A stretch of 15,806 nucleotides of DNA from Nitrososphaerota archaeon (GTDB lineage: Archaea; Thermoproteota; Nitrososphaeria; Nitrososphaerales; CADDZS01): assembly GCA_027314685.1 (NCBI GenBank), contig DAHVAI010000158.1, forward strand, positions 1 through 15,806. Reading direction: 5' to 3'. A program made the position numbers and the translations under genes. Shown here in pieces: positions 1 to 8,700 of this stretch (within the stretch, counting starts at the first letter, position 1; every line of letters begins with the position of its first letter). The notes beneath the pieces are model-generated. The model was not told the DNA's origin, searched no databases, and worked only from the letters and a program-made list of their open reading frames with translations.

Positions 1-288
1 CTGTTCGTTGAGATCGAATTCTCAACAGGTTACAACGCCAAGTCGATCCAAAAGAAACTTGATAGAGCGTGGTCGCAAGATGCCGTGCCTGTCCTGGTTT
101 TCAATAACAAGTCGACCGCAGAGTCATGCTATGAGAAATACGGAATATACGCGCTTTTTCTCATATTCGATGAAGACAATGTAAACTACTTGAAAGGCGT
201 TGGAACCATGCCACTGAGATCGCAGGCGGTGCTTGACGGGGTGCTATACAGTCTTCACACCTCATACAAGTTCAGGGAGTCAGGATGA
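1..288 (+). CDS. C-terminal part of unknown protein, possibly a restriction-type nuclease (5' end outside window)
   Basis: The frame is open from base 1 to the TGA at 286-288, giving about 95 residues of a C-terminus; an internal ATG at 85 is probably not the start because the reading continues unbroken upstream. The fragment begins LFVEIEFSTGYNAKSIQKKL and goes on to a hydrophobic strand (VPVLVF). An acidic 'E-x-E' strand followed by an amphipathic helix with Lys and a second strand is the kind of core seen in PD-(D/E)XK nucleases, but this is only a shape resemblance in a partial protein. Its stop overlaps the ATG of the next gene (ATGA), so it is co-translated with the genes leading into the methyltransferase. 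A restriction endonuclease partner of that methyltransferase is a fair guess, no more. Confidence 0.5.
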   Translation: MFVEIEFSTGYNAKSIQKKLDRAWSQDAVPVLVFNNKSTAESCYEKYGIYALFLIFDEDNVNYLKGVGTMPLRSQAVLDGVLYSLHTSYKFRESG

Positions 289-892
289 GCAGAACCTGGT
301 GGGCGGTCGTTGTAAATGGGCATATGAGTCATTTGGAATTAACTGGAAGTGGCGAGAATCAAGAATTTACCTCAGACATAGATGCCCATCCAGATTGGTG
401 TGCAAGAAATGACGAATTTGGCGGAGACTGTGTAAAAAGTGATTGCCTGAGTGACCACTGGCATTTTCATCTCATGGTTACCTGGCAGGGTGATTTCTGT
501 GCTGACTCAGCAGCTTGTAACTACTCTCACCAATTTCTGAAACAATGTTACTCTCTAATTCATACAGTCGCCAAGACAGGCAATGCCAGTGTATGGATCG
601 ACCAATCACTTTTGACAAGGTCTCTCGCCTATACGGGGATTTTCACATTCCGTTCGATGGTGCTTTTGTTATTGTCATCCTTTCTATATTGATAAATACC
701 CGATTTCGAATGCGACCGCATATAAACGAGAGTTGCTTTATGTATGATGTCGAGGGACAAATGGGGGACTATATTAGTGACTTGATTTGGTCACCTATGT
801 TATGGTTGATCTGTGGATTACCCCTTTTTCATCATGTGGTTATTCAGCGAGCTCTTGTACAGCTTCGATCAAGGGGTGGCTCTGGGGGATGA
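285..892 (+). pseudogene. Small unknown gene, apparently frameshifted
   Basis: An ATG at 285 sits in an ATGA overlap with the upstream stop and opens a frame to 692 (135 aa, starting MSRTWWAVVVNGH). A second frame, open from about 518 to the TGA at 890-892, ends in an ATGA overlap with the methyltransferase start at 889. Coupled starts and stops at both ends suggest one original gene of roughly 200 aa whose frame changes somewhere between 518 and 692. The end of the first frame becomes Leu/Ser-rich and less protein-like (FRSMVLLLLSSFLY), while the second frame there reads more naturally (ITFDKVSRLYGDFHIPFDGA). I recognise no family. The first part has several Cys and His residues (around 'DWC', 'GDC', 'SDHWHFH'), perhaps metal-binding. 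If there is no frameshift, the gene is simply 285-692 and 693-888 is non-coding. Confidence 0.4.
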
Positions 893-2226
893 GTATTGAT
901 GGAAAGATAGAACGGCCTTCCTTCATAGATCTGTTTGCAGGTTGTGGTGGAATTTCGCTTGGTCTGATGAAAGCCGGTTGGCATGGTGTTTTGGCAGTAG
1001 AAAAGAGTGAAGATGCGTTCGCCACGCTGAAGCACAATCTGTTGAATCCCGTTTCTTCAATACTTCCAAGCTTTGATTGGCCAGTCTGGCTTGCTCAAAA
1101 GCCAATGTCCGTTAATTCCTTCATAAGACAGCATGCTAGTGATATCAAAACAAAGCTGTGAGGTCAAATAGACCTCGTTGCGGGTGGTCCACCCTGTCAG
1201 GGATTCTCCTTTGCGGGCAAGAGAGAACCAAATGATCCACGCAACAGCTCTTGGCTGTCGTACTTTAAGGTTGTAGACTTGATAGAACCAACGTTGGTAA
1301 TGCTTGAAAATGTAGAGGGCATTGCAGTGGAGCATGGCAGAAGTAGGAGGGAAGTCGATAACTCCAAACCGGGAAGACCTAGGGAAGCATTTTCCACTCG
1401 CATAGCTCGGGCTCTACAAAAGCGCAACTACATCGTATATTCTCAACTAATACGCGCAGTAGAATTTGGAGTTCCTCAAAGGCGCCCTCGTTACTTTATG
1501 ATAGGTATTAAGGATGATCTGGCGAGTCATCAACCGGACCCGTTCTTGAAACTGAAACAAAGATGCCAGTCATTCCTCACAAGAAAGGGCCTCGACCCCA
1601 ACAGGCACATAACTGTCGGAGAAGCTATATCCGACCTGTTGAAATCAAATGGATCGTATATAGATGCGGAGTTCCCCCGATTCTTAAAGGGTGTTTCCTC
1701 GACTCCAAGAACAGATTATCAGAGACTTATGACAAATCACGGGGAGAACGAGCATATTCCTGATAGCCATCGCTTCGCAAATCATACTCTCGATATCATT
1801 GATAGATTCTCTCGAATGTTGCTGGAATGCCCTAAAGGTGTGAGTCTGAACGAAAAGACTCTCTCCGGATTCGGAACAAAGAAGCATGCATTCACTATAT
1901 CAGACGCCGAAAAGCCAGCTCATACTCTCACCACCCTTCCCGATGATATGCTACACTATTCTGAACCTAGAATACTGACAGTTAGAGAATATGCAAGGCT
2001 CCAGTCCTTTCCTGATAGTTTTATCTTTAAAGGTAGGTACACAACCGGTGGCAAGAGAAGAAAGAAAGAAACCCCACGCTATACACAGATTGGCAATGCT
2101 GTACCTCCTCTCTTGTCTGAGGCCCTAGGTGGCGTGCTGATGGATTTTGTGTCACATTGTCATCCAGTCAACAGAGAGTCTCTCCTTTCAAACAAAATGG
2201 TTGGACCCATGACCCAAAAAAAGTAG
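889..2226 (+). pseudogene. druM: C5-cytosine DNA methyltransferase (DruM-like) interrupted by an in-frame TGA
   Basis: The enzyme would transfer a methyl group from SAM to C5 of cytosine. Counting codons from the ATG at 889, motif I is FIDLFAGCGG (about 12-21), the catalytic loop is GGPPCQGFS with Cys103, motif VI is ENV (140-142), motif VIII is QRR (197-199), a variable target-recognition region follows, then the REYARLQSFP motif and GNAVPP (402-407). This is a full set in the usual order and a normal length of 445 codons. Codon 91 (1159-1161) is TGA, in frame, just before GQIDLVAGG. The N-terminal fragment has only the first part of the SAM site. The next in-frame ATG (1279) starts after the catalytic Cys, so neither fragment should work alone. 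Family members often have Arg-Gly here, so an original CGA is likely (inference). Its place ahead of DruF, DruG and DruE matches DruM of Druantia type II; an ordinary R-M methylase is the alternative. Confidence 0.85.
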
Positions 2227-2681
2227 ATTTCACAGCACTGATTGGCTGAGCTCTCAATTCGGGCTACTTGGCTCACAAGGCTTTTATTCGTCCTTTCTAT
2301 CTTCATCTTTGCAGTCGGAAGCTGAGCAGGGTGCTGAGTGAGAAGGATGACTATGGAGTGCAGCGAGTGCAATATGGCCACGTTTCGTGAACTATAACGG
2401 CTCACGTTTACACGATACTGTAATGAGTGATTCAGTCGTCATTGGTATCCCGTCCACAGTTTCTTGATACTTCGACGGTCGATGAAATGAGGAAAGTACC
2501 GATCAGATTGCTGACACTTTTAGAACGTGGTCAAGGCAGATGCACATCTAGACTGCCACATTGTATTGAAACCGACCTGACCGTTGTGGGACCGCTATCT
2601 TGTTTGAAAACATTGTGGTTTCTGACCCACTGTGCTCGTGTAATGACACTGCGATCGTCAGAGCCTGGAAGTGTGGTTTGA
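2227..2681 (+). other. Gap of about 455 bases without a convincing gene
   Basis: This stretch separates the methyltransferase from the DruF-like gene and is the only long gap in an otherwise tightly packed run. An 84-codon frame at 2427-2681 ends with TGA immediately before the ATG at 2682 and is in the same frame, but its product has no recognisable pattern and no ribosome-binding signal was seen. I could not identify a clear archaeal TATA box, bacterial -10/-35 pair, hairpin, tRNA-like fold or terminal inverted repeat. It may carry the promoter of the druFGE run or the remains of a lost gene. Confidence 0.4.
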
Positions 2682-4733
2682 ATGGATTATCAGCAGTGGA
2701 ATGATACCCTTGCTGAGTATTTTTTCAACGAATCACATGCATACGAAGAAGTGTTGCTTTACGTAAATGATGAATTGATAAACAGGTTGGGCCGTGAAAG
2801 CGGTTCAAACCTATTAGATTTCATAGAAGCGATCAAGGAAGGCCCTGCAGGTGCACCAGGTACCCAAGTCTGTGAGAAGGCTTACGCTATTTATGATAAT
2901 TGGCGCAAATCTGGTAGAAAGCTGCCTCCTTATCTGGCGTATTTGTCGTTCTTTGTACTTGTTGCCGCAACTGAAGATGAGGAATTTGTCTCCTACGCAT
3001 ACTATCCTAAGTTCCGGAAATTCCTCGGTGAGCCAGATCCTTCAACAACTGCAGGGTTCCAAAGAATGGCTTTACTGTGGGAAGATCTGGAGCGGTGGAG
3101 CAGGGAAGACAAGCACGAGGAGTTGGGGCGATTTGTTTCTCGTATTCGAGGAAATTGGCGGCATGTCGGCATCCCTTCCTTTCAGACACTCAGTTCTATC
3201 GACGAGATCAGAAAGTTGCCAAGACTATTCTGGGAGGCAGGATTGGATCCTGTGGACCCCCCTGCACCAGAGGTCATGACGGAGCTCCTCTACAAGTTCG
3301 GCAGCGATGTGTTTAGGATGAGGACACTGAAAATGCTGTATGGTGACTCCGAAGGAGCAACTATTTTCAAGGTAGCCCTTACAAACCTAGCCTTGGAGCA
3401 ACTCGAAAGATGGGATGGCACATACACTCAAGAAGAAAGAGTTCTACCTGGAAGCCCTCAAAGAGTTCAGGCAGGGCTTAGAATATGCCTTAACGTGGAT
3501 TTCTTTTCTGGTATAGCACAGAGTTTTGTGAGATTCAAGTCTCGGAGGGCAATACCTGAGGAAGGATTGCATCTCGTCCAGCGTTCGACTGGCAAGAGGT
3601 ACTTTTGCATGGGGGCGACCAACGGGTGGTCAACATACATAGGGTCGGAAGAGTCAAGACGAAGCGAAAAACTAAATGGTAGCAGCTTGGACTGGATGGA
3701 AGGAGAATTTTTTGACGATGAAACGGGAGAATGGCGGGTGGCTCTTAAGGGAGCATCCACTCGTGCCTTCAAGGCAGGTCTTGACAATCTCAAGGACTGG
3801 GTGGAGGTCCAAAGGCTTGAGAGGGCGCAGGAGTACTTGGTAGCGAGTGTAGGAATTGAACTAGATGAAGTGAAGAAGTGGGGTTCAGCGTCTTGTGATT
3901 ACTTCAAGGAGGTACGATGCTCCGGGTTGCCAGACGGCTGGAAGTTGTTCAAATGTGTGAACATACGGGCGTCATGTCCAAGTATCGGCCTGTTAACGAT
4001 ATCCTTTCAGGCAAGACTCTCTCTGACGGGTGGTATAAGGTCGGGTCGTCGAAATACTTATTTTGATTTCGCAAGGCCGAAAATAGCCGTTGAGAATGCT
4101 TCGGGCACTGAAATAGTTAAGGTCAACGGTGTAACGCTACAACCACAGGGACGCGTAGGGGAATGGGAGCTGCCAGAAGCACTGCCTGCTGGCGTGCCAA
4201 TTCGAATTGATGCTTTTAGTGGGGAAGAATGCTTCGGCAGTAGGATCGTACAATTGGAGGCTTTTGATTTGTTACCTGATTTCACTCGCACACCTTACTT
4301 GAATTCGTCAGGTGATATAATTCAAGCCTCAGATATTGGTCCCAAGGCAAGGGGGGCAGTTGTATTTGGGCTAGAGCCAAAGGTGACAGAAAGGTCTTCT
4401 CACGACCTGCCTTTCTACCTCTCAGACAGGATAGTGTTCATAGGCAAAACACCGGGCCAAATATTTGATTGGCCATCTGAAGAAATTCCAATCAACTGGT
4501 TCCCTGTATGGGCAGTCGCACGTTTGAGCAGGAAGAAATGGCAAGCACATTACTGCGGCATGTCTGTTGAGGGTCCCAACGTCAATCCAACAGAAATCTG
4601 GTCATATGGAAAAAGGTCAGTGAAGAGATGGAAAGAGGCAGTCTTCATAAATAGGAAGATCACCCAAGAACCAGGACTCAGAATCGTTAAAGAGTTGTGG
4701 CGCAGCTACAAGGAGTGTGCGGCACGTGTCTGA
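2682..4733 (+). CDS. druF: DruF-like protein of Druantia type II defence
   Basis: This is a 683-aa protein without an enzymatic motif that I can point to. Residues 1 to about 250 look mostly helical and hold aromatic-rich motifs such as LPPYLAYLSFFVLVAA (about 79-94) and MALLWEDLERWSRE (about 128-141). The later half (about 400-620) is richer in beta-strand and Gly, with stretches such as FDFARPKIAVENASG. No signal peptide or membrane segment is evident, so it is probably cytosolic. The assignment rests on size, on the absence of known catalytic residues, and above all on position: methyltransferase, this gene, a protein of about 330 aa, then a giant helicase-DUF1998 protein, the known order of Druantia type II. 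Its molecular role is unknown, and a structural or DNA-recognition partner of DruE is inferred. A GGAAG sequence lies about 10 bases before the ATG. The next gene starts 16 bases past its stop or overlaps it slightly. Confidence 0.65.
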   Translation: MDYQQWNDTLAEYFFNESHAYEEVLLYVNDELINRLGRESGSNLLDFIEAIKEGPAGAPGTQVCEKAYAIYDNWRKSGRKLPPYLAYLSFFVLVAATEDEEFVSYAYYPKFRKFLGEPDPSTTAGFQRMALLWEDLERWSREDKHEELGRFVSRIRGNWRHVGIPSFQTLSSIDEIRKLPRLFWEAGLDPVDPPAPEVMTELLYKFGSDVFRMRTLKMLYGDSEGATIFKVALTNLALEQLERWDGTYTQEERVLPGSPQRVQAGLRICLNVDFFSGIAQSFVRFKSRRAIPEEGLHLVQRSTGKRYFCMGATNGWSTYIGSEESRRSEKLNGSSLDWMEGEFFDDETGEWRVALKGASTRAFKAGLDNLKDWVEVQRLERAQEYLVASVGIELDEVKKWGSASCDYFKEVRCSGLPDGWKLFKCVNIRASCPSIGLLTISFQARLSLTGGIRSGRRNTYFDFARPKIAVENASGTEIVKVNGVTLQPQGRVGEWELPEALPAGVPIRIDAFSGEECFGSRIVQLEAFDLLPDFTRTPYLNSSGDIIQASDIGPKARGAVVFGLEPKVTERSSHDLPFYLSDRIVFIGKTPGQIFDWPSEEIPINWFPVWAVARLSRKKWQAHYCGMSVEGPNVNPTEIWSYGKRSVKRWKEAVFINRKITQEPGLRIVKELWRSYKECAARV

Positions 4734-4749
4734 AGAGCTGGTCTTCGCG

Positions 4750-5730
4750 ATGAGTACTAAGGGTGAACTGAGAGTTGAGGAGTTTTACGATATATTGAAC
4801 TCAGTTTTTGTAGGGGGCCTCGACGAGGAAGAGAGCGTTGGAGTAGATTTGCGACGTGAAGTAATTCGCATTCTAGACAGTCTCGGCTACTGCGAGTTTG
4901 ACTTCAAATCGCGGAGGGTATTCATGTGTCCCCCGGGCCTAGTAAGGCTGCCAGGCGCTGGTGTGCCAAAAGCTTTGCTCGTTGGAGCAAGGATTCCCAA
5001 GACCATTCATACCTTGAAGGAGGCGGTAAAGGCAGAAGACGGCAAAGCACTATTCCTCAGCCTTCCCTTGAGACCACTGGGTGTGAAGATCCCTCCTATG
5101 ATTTGCATCGAGGCCGATTGCAAAGAGACTTTACAAAGGATATCCGAAGCATGCAGAATCAGATGTGACGTAGACTGGTCCGCAGCGTGGCAACTCTGTA
5201 GTCTGTCGGACTCAATTGATGACATCAAAGGGAAATTAAACTTCATTGTTAGAAGTTGGTCTGCTCAACCATTGAAGGTGTTCGATTTGGAAAAGCTAAG
5301 GTTTGTCACAGCCAAGGAAGAAACTGAAAACTGTCTTACAGATATAATAGATCAGATCACCAGCCAACACCACTACTGGTTTTGGAGCAACGCAGAAGCT
5401 TCAGGAATAGGGGGTGATTGGGGCAGGTATTTAGCGCTGGCAGAACATGGTAGGCGAGTGCTATTGTATGATCGCCGCCGTCTACAACTTGCCATTCCGG
5501 TCTTTGTGCCCTTACCATCTCTACTGGCAAGAGCAGCAGTATTATGCACCGGGACACCGCCAGCGATCGTAAGAACTGGAGACGAAATGATATTTGACAT
5601 ACCCGCAGAATATCCTCTCAGCGTATATTCTGGAGTAACTCCAGATGTGGCAAATCTTATGGCAAGCAAGCTGAAACAAGACGTCAGCTATTATGAACTT
5701 GAATCAATTTCTGAAGGCGATGGTAAATGA
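4750..5730 (+). CDS. druG: DruG-like protein of Druantia type II defence
   Basis: The protein is about 326 aa and I see no catalytic motif. The N-terminal 60 residues look like a small helical, winged-helix-like segment ending in RRVFMCPPGLVRLPGAG. This is followed by PKALLVGARIPKTI, a short-strand repeat around SLPLRPLGVKIPPMICIEAD, and a late hydrophobic segment LPSLLARAAVLCTGTPPA. I chose ATG 4750 (MSTKGELRVEEFY) as the first ATG. In-frame GTG codons at 4717 and 4726 would add 11 or 8 residues, and the GTG at 4726 has an AGGAG ten bases upstream (4711-4715), so it is a real alternative. The stop overlaps the DruE ATG (ATGA at 5727-5730), indicating translational coupling and probably 1:1 production with DruE. 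The function is inferred from the neighbourhood (DruG slot of Druantia type II), not from a known domain. Confidence 0.6.
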   Translation: MSTKGELRVEEFYDILNSVFVGGLDEEESVGVDLRREVIRILDSLGYCEFDFKSRRVFMCPPGLVRLPGAGVPKALLVGARIPKTIHTLKEAVKAEDGKALFLSLPLRPLGVKIPPMICIEADCKETLQRISEACRIRCDVDWSAAWQLCSLSDSIDDIKGKLNFIVRSWSAQPLKVFDLEKLRFVTAKEETENCLTDIIDQITSQHHYWFWSNAEASGIGGDWGRYLALAEHGRRVLLYDRRRLQLAIPVFVPLPSLLARAAVLCTGTPPAIVRTGDEMIFDIPAEYPLSVYSGVTPDVANLMASKLKQDVSYYELESISEGDGK

Positions 5731-8700
5731 TCGACCCAATAGGTGCATTCTACGATCTCAAGCAAGATGTGATAAGGTACGTTAGAACCGCCTTCGGCAC
5801 GCGCTTTCCCACTATCGAATCGGAGCGCGCGGGGAGGCTAGATGCAAATGGTATACTGTCGCAGGAACCATGGCTCGAGCCTTTACCTGTTTATGTTTCC
5901 AGCAATAAGAAAATTGACGATCTCTCGGAGCCAGATTTACCATCGATAGGCGGAGAAGGGGTAAACCTCTTTAAAGGACTCGTCAAGTGTGGGCTCTTCG
6001 GGGATGGCTATCCTCTTTACCAGCACCAACTTGAGATGCTGCAGAGCTCTTTGAAGGGGGAGAATTGCGTCATTACGGCGGGTACTGGATCTGGAAAAAC
6101 CGAAGCTTTCCTCCTTCCACTTTTTGCTCAAATTGCGAGAGAGATCCCTAGCTGGACTAAACCGAATGGACATCCTGACCATGTCAACGACTGGTGGAAG
6201 GACGAGGACTGGCAGCGAAGTTGTAGGCAAGAAGGCATAAGTTCTCGCGTATCGCAGAGAGCATTCGAGAATAGGCCGGCAGCAGTCCGTGGCTTGATCG
6301 TGTATCCCATGAATGCTCTGGTGGAAGATCAACTCACTAGGCTTCGTAAATCTCTCGATTCAGAGGAAGTGAGGGACTGGCTTTCTCAGTTTGCTTCAGG
6401 AAACAAGATTTACTTGGGGCGTTACAACGGCTCGACTCCAGTGCCAGGGCATGAACTGCAGAAAGCTAACAAGTCTGGTGAGCGCCCTGCAAATCAAGGC
6501 AAGATAGATCAGCTCATCGCGGCTCTTAAGGAAGTCGAGCTGAGTAGTGAAAGGGCCATTAGATATGCATCAGATCCCAACAACCCTGCTCCGGACAAGG
6601 ATGAGGCCAGATACTTCTTTCCAACACTCGACGGTGCAGAAATGCGTAGCAGGTGGGACATGCAGGATACCCCTCCTGACATACTCATAACTAACTTCTC
6701 GATGCTTAGTATAATGTTGATGCGAGAGGCAGATTCCGGCATTTTCGAAAAGACTAGAAATTGGCTAGAGTGTCTAGACTTGCCGGAAGTCGAGAGGGCA
6801 TCAGAGCGAAAGAATAGGATATTCCACCTGATCGTGGATGAACTGCACTTGTACCGGGGGACATCTGGTGCCGAAGTCGCATACTTAATACGTCTACTCC
6901 TACTACGACTCGGTCTCTCTCCGAAACATCCACAACTCAGAATCCTGGCGTCTAGTGCTTCGCTCGAAGCTGGAGATCCGGACAGTGATGCATTCTTGGA
7001 GGATTTCTTCGGGACTAAGTTACACATAATCGAAGGAAAGCAAGAGGTGATTCCTCAAGGTGCCCTTGATGAGGGTCCTATCTCGATGGGACCATACATT
7101 TACATTGCTCAGAACTCTAAAAGACTTCCAGAAAAAAGGGACGAAGTGATCAGTGAGGCTTGCAGGATGATCACAGGCGCCTCTTCATCAGATCCTTCGG
7201 ACTTCTTTAAGCGAGTAGACACCCCTCGGATTCGAGAGGTCGTGCAAAAGGCATTCGTGCACGATGGCAAAATGAATGCTATTTCTTATAGTACCTTCAC
7301 CGAGAGGGTATTTGGTTCAAACTCGGCAGAGTGTAGAGAAGCATCTCATGGTTGGTTGGTTGCCAGAGGGCTCTTTGACGTTTACAAGATTGACACCAAA
7401 CTCTCTTCCTTTAGAGTTCATTATTTTTTTAAGAATATCGACGGGTTATGGGCATCAACTGGCAGATTCGCGCAGCCTGAGGATGGCAGGCCCGTTGGCG
7501 AACTGTACACAAGTCCGAAGATCATATCGAATGGGGTGGTTCCGAAGAAAGAGATCGCTCGATTGCACTCCCAAGGGAATGAATTGTGGGACGAACTGGT
7601 AAAAAAGGGATTCGTCGACAGTTGGGGCGTAGTTACAGGTAACCCCATCTTGCTAAACTCCCTCGATGCCATTTCGCTAGATGCTAAGTTCTCGGAGCAC
7701 AGGGAAGCAGTAATAGATACCATCAAAGCAGCGCGTGCAAACCGTCATAGGGTCCTTGAATTGCTATACTGTGATCAATGCGGGACTGTCTTCTATGGGG
7801 GGGACCGCAGCAAGCTAGGAAACGCAGACATCGAAATGCTACTCTATACGCAAGACATCGAAGGACTTCCAGAGAGGCAAGCAGCAAGGTTTGTAGAGAG
7901 GCGTTTGTACGAAGAATATGCAGTTTTCTGGCCTCAGGGGGACCAAGACTATGGGGCGCCTGGAAAGTGGAAAGCGGCCAAGGCAGATTCAAAACATCTG
8001 GCCAGCTGGATAAAAGCAAGTCTGGATTCATTTACTGGACACGTTGTGATTGGACATGATGCAGGGGGTGAAAACACTGCCCAATGGGTCAAGGGTTATC
8101 TATATTCCCTGAATCTCGACGGTCGCGATGCTGGGCAGTACAATGCACTCCCCGGGGTATGCCCTGCTTGCAAGGCGGATTATTCGAGGAGGAAAGGAAG
8201 GACTTCTCCGGTTAGGGGGTTCCGCACAGGCTTTTTCAAGATGACTCAGGTTCTTGCAAAGGACCTATTTTACCGAATTTCTGACAAGTTCGATGCGGAG
8301 AACAAGCTCGTAATATTCTCCGATAGTCGACAGGATGCCGCTGAGATTTCAAACGGCGTGGAAAGAAATCATTTTCAGGACTTGGTCCGCGAGATCGTTT
8401 ACGACGAGCTACTTCTAGAGGGCTTTGGAGAGCCGGAGTTGCTGGACGCTATAATCTCTGGTAGTGAATCTGGGCAATTTGCAAGGAGATACTTATCATC
8501 CCACAAAGCTGCAATGGCCGAATTGAAGAGAACTGTGACCATGGCGAATAGAGCCGATGACTCACTGTTCCAGGATTTCATAGATAGCGCTCGTCGCAAG
8601 ATAGCGGAAATTCAGGAAAGGGACCGCACCAAATGCGTTCCTGTATCCTCATTGTTGCCTGATATCCCAGATTGCGGTCCGATCGTGAAGAGACTCTTGG

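Noticed and set aside
787..1161. An upstream ATG at 787 as the methyltransferase start
   Set aside because: The residues before 889 do not fit the family, and ATG 889 is coupled by ATGA to the preceding stop and lies at the usual distance from motif I.
889..2226. Alternative genetic code or selenocysteine at the internal TGA
   Set aside because: TGA ends many other genes here and Trp is TGG. The long druE frame has no internal TGA, and cytosine methyltransferases are not known selenoproteins.
2160..2405. 81-codon minus-strand frame
   Set aside because: It partly shadows the methyltransferase end, has low-complexity content, and every supported gene is on the + strand.
2427..2681. 84-codon frame before druF as a gene
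   Set aside because: There is no ribosome-binding signal or recognisable protein pattern, and its closeness to the druF ATG could be chance. Kept only as part of the described gap.
6509..7027. 172-codon minus-strand frame opposite druE
   Set aside because: It is Ser-rich and lies wholly opposite a well-supported helicase region, as expected for a shadow frame.
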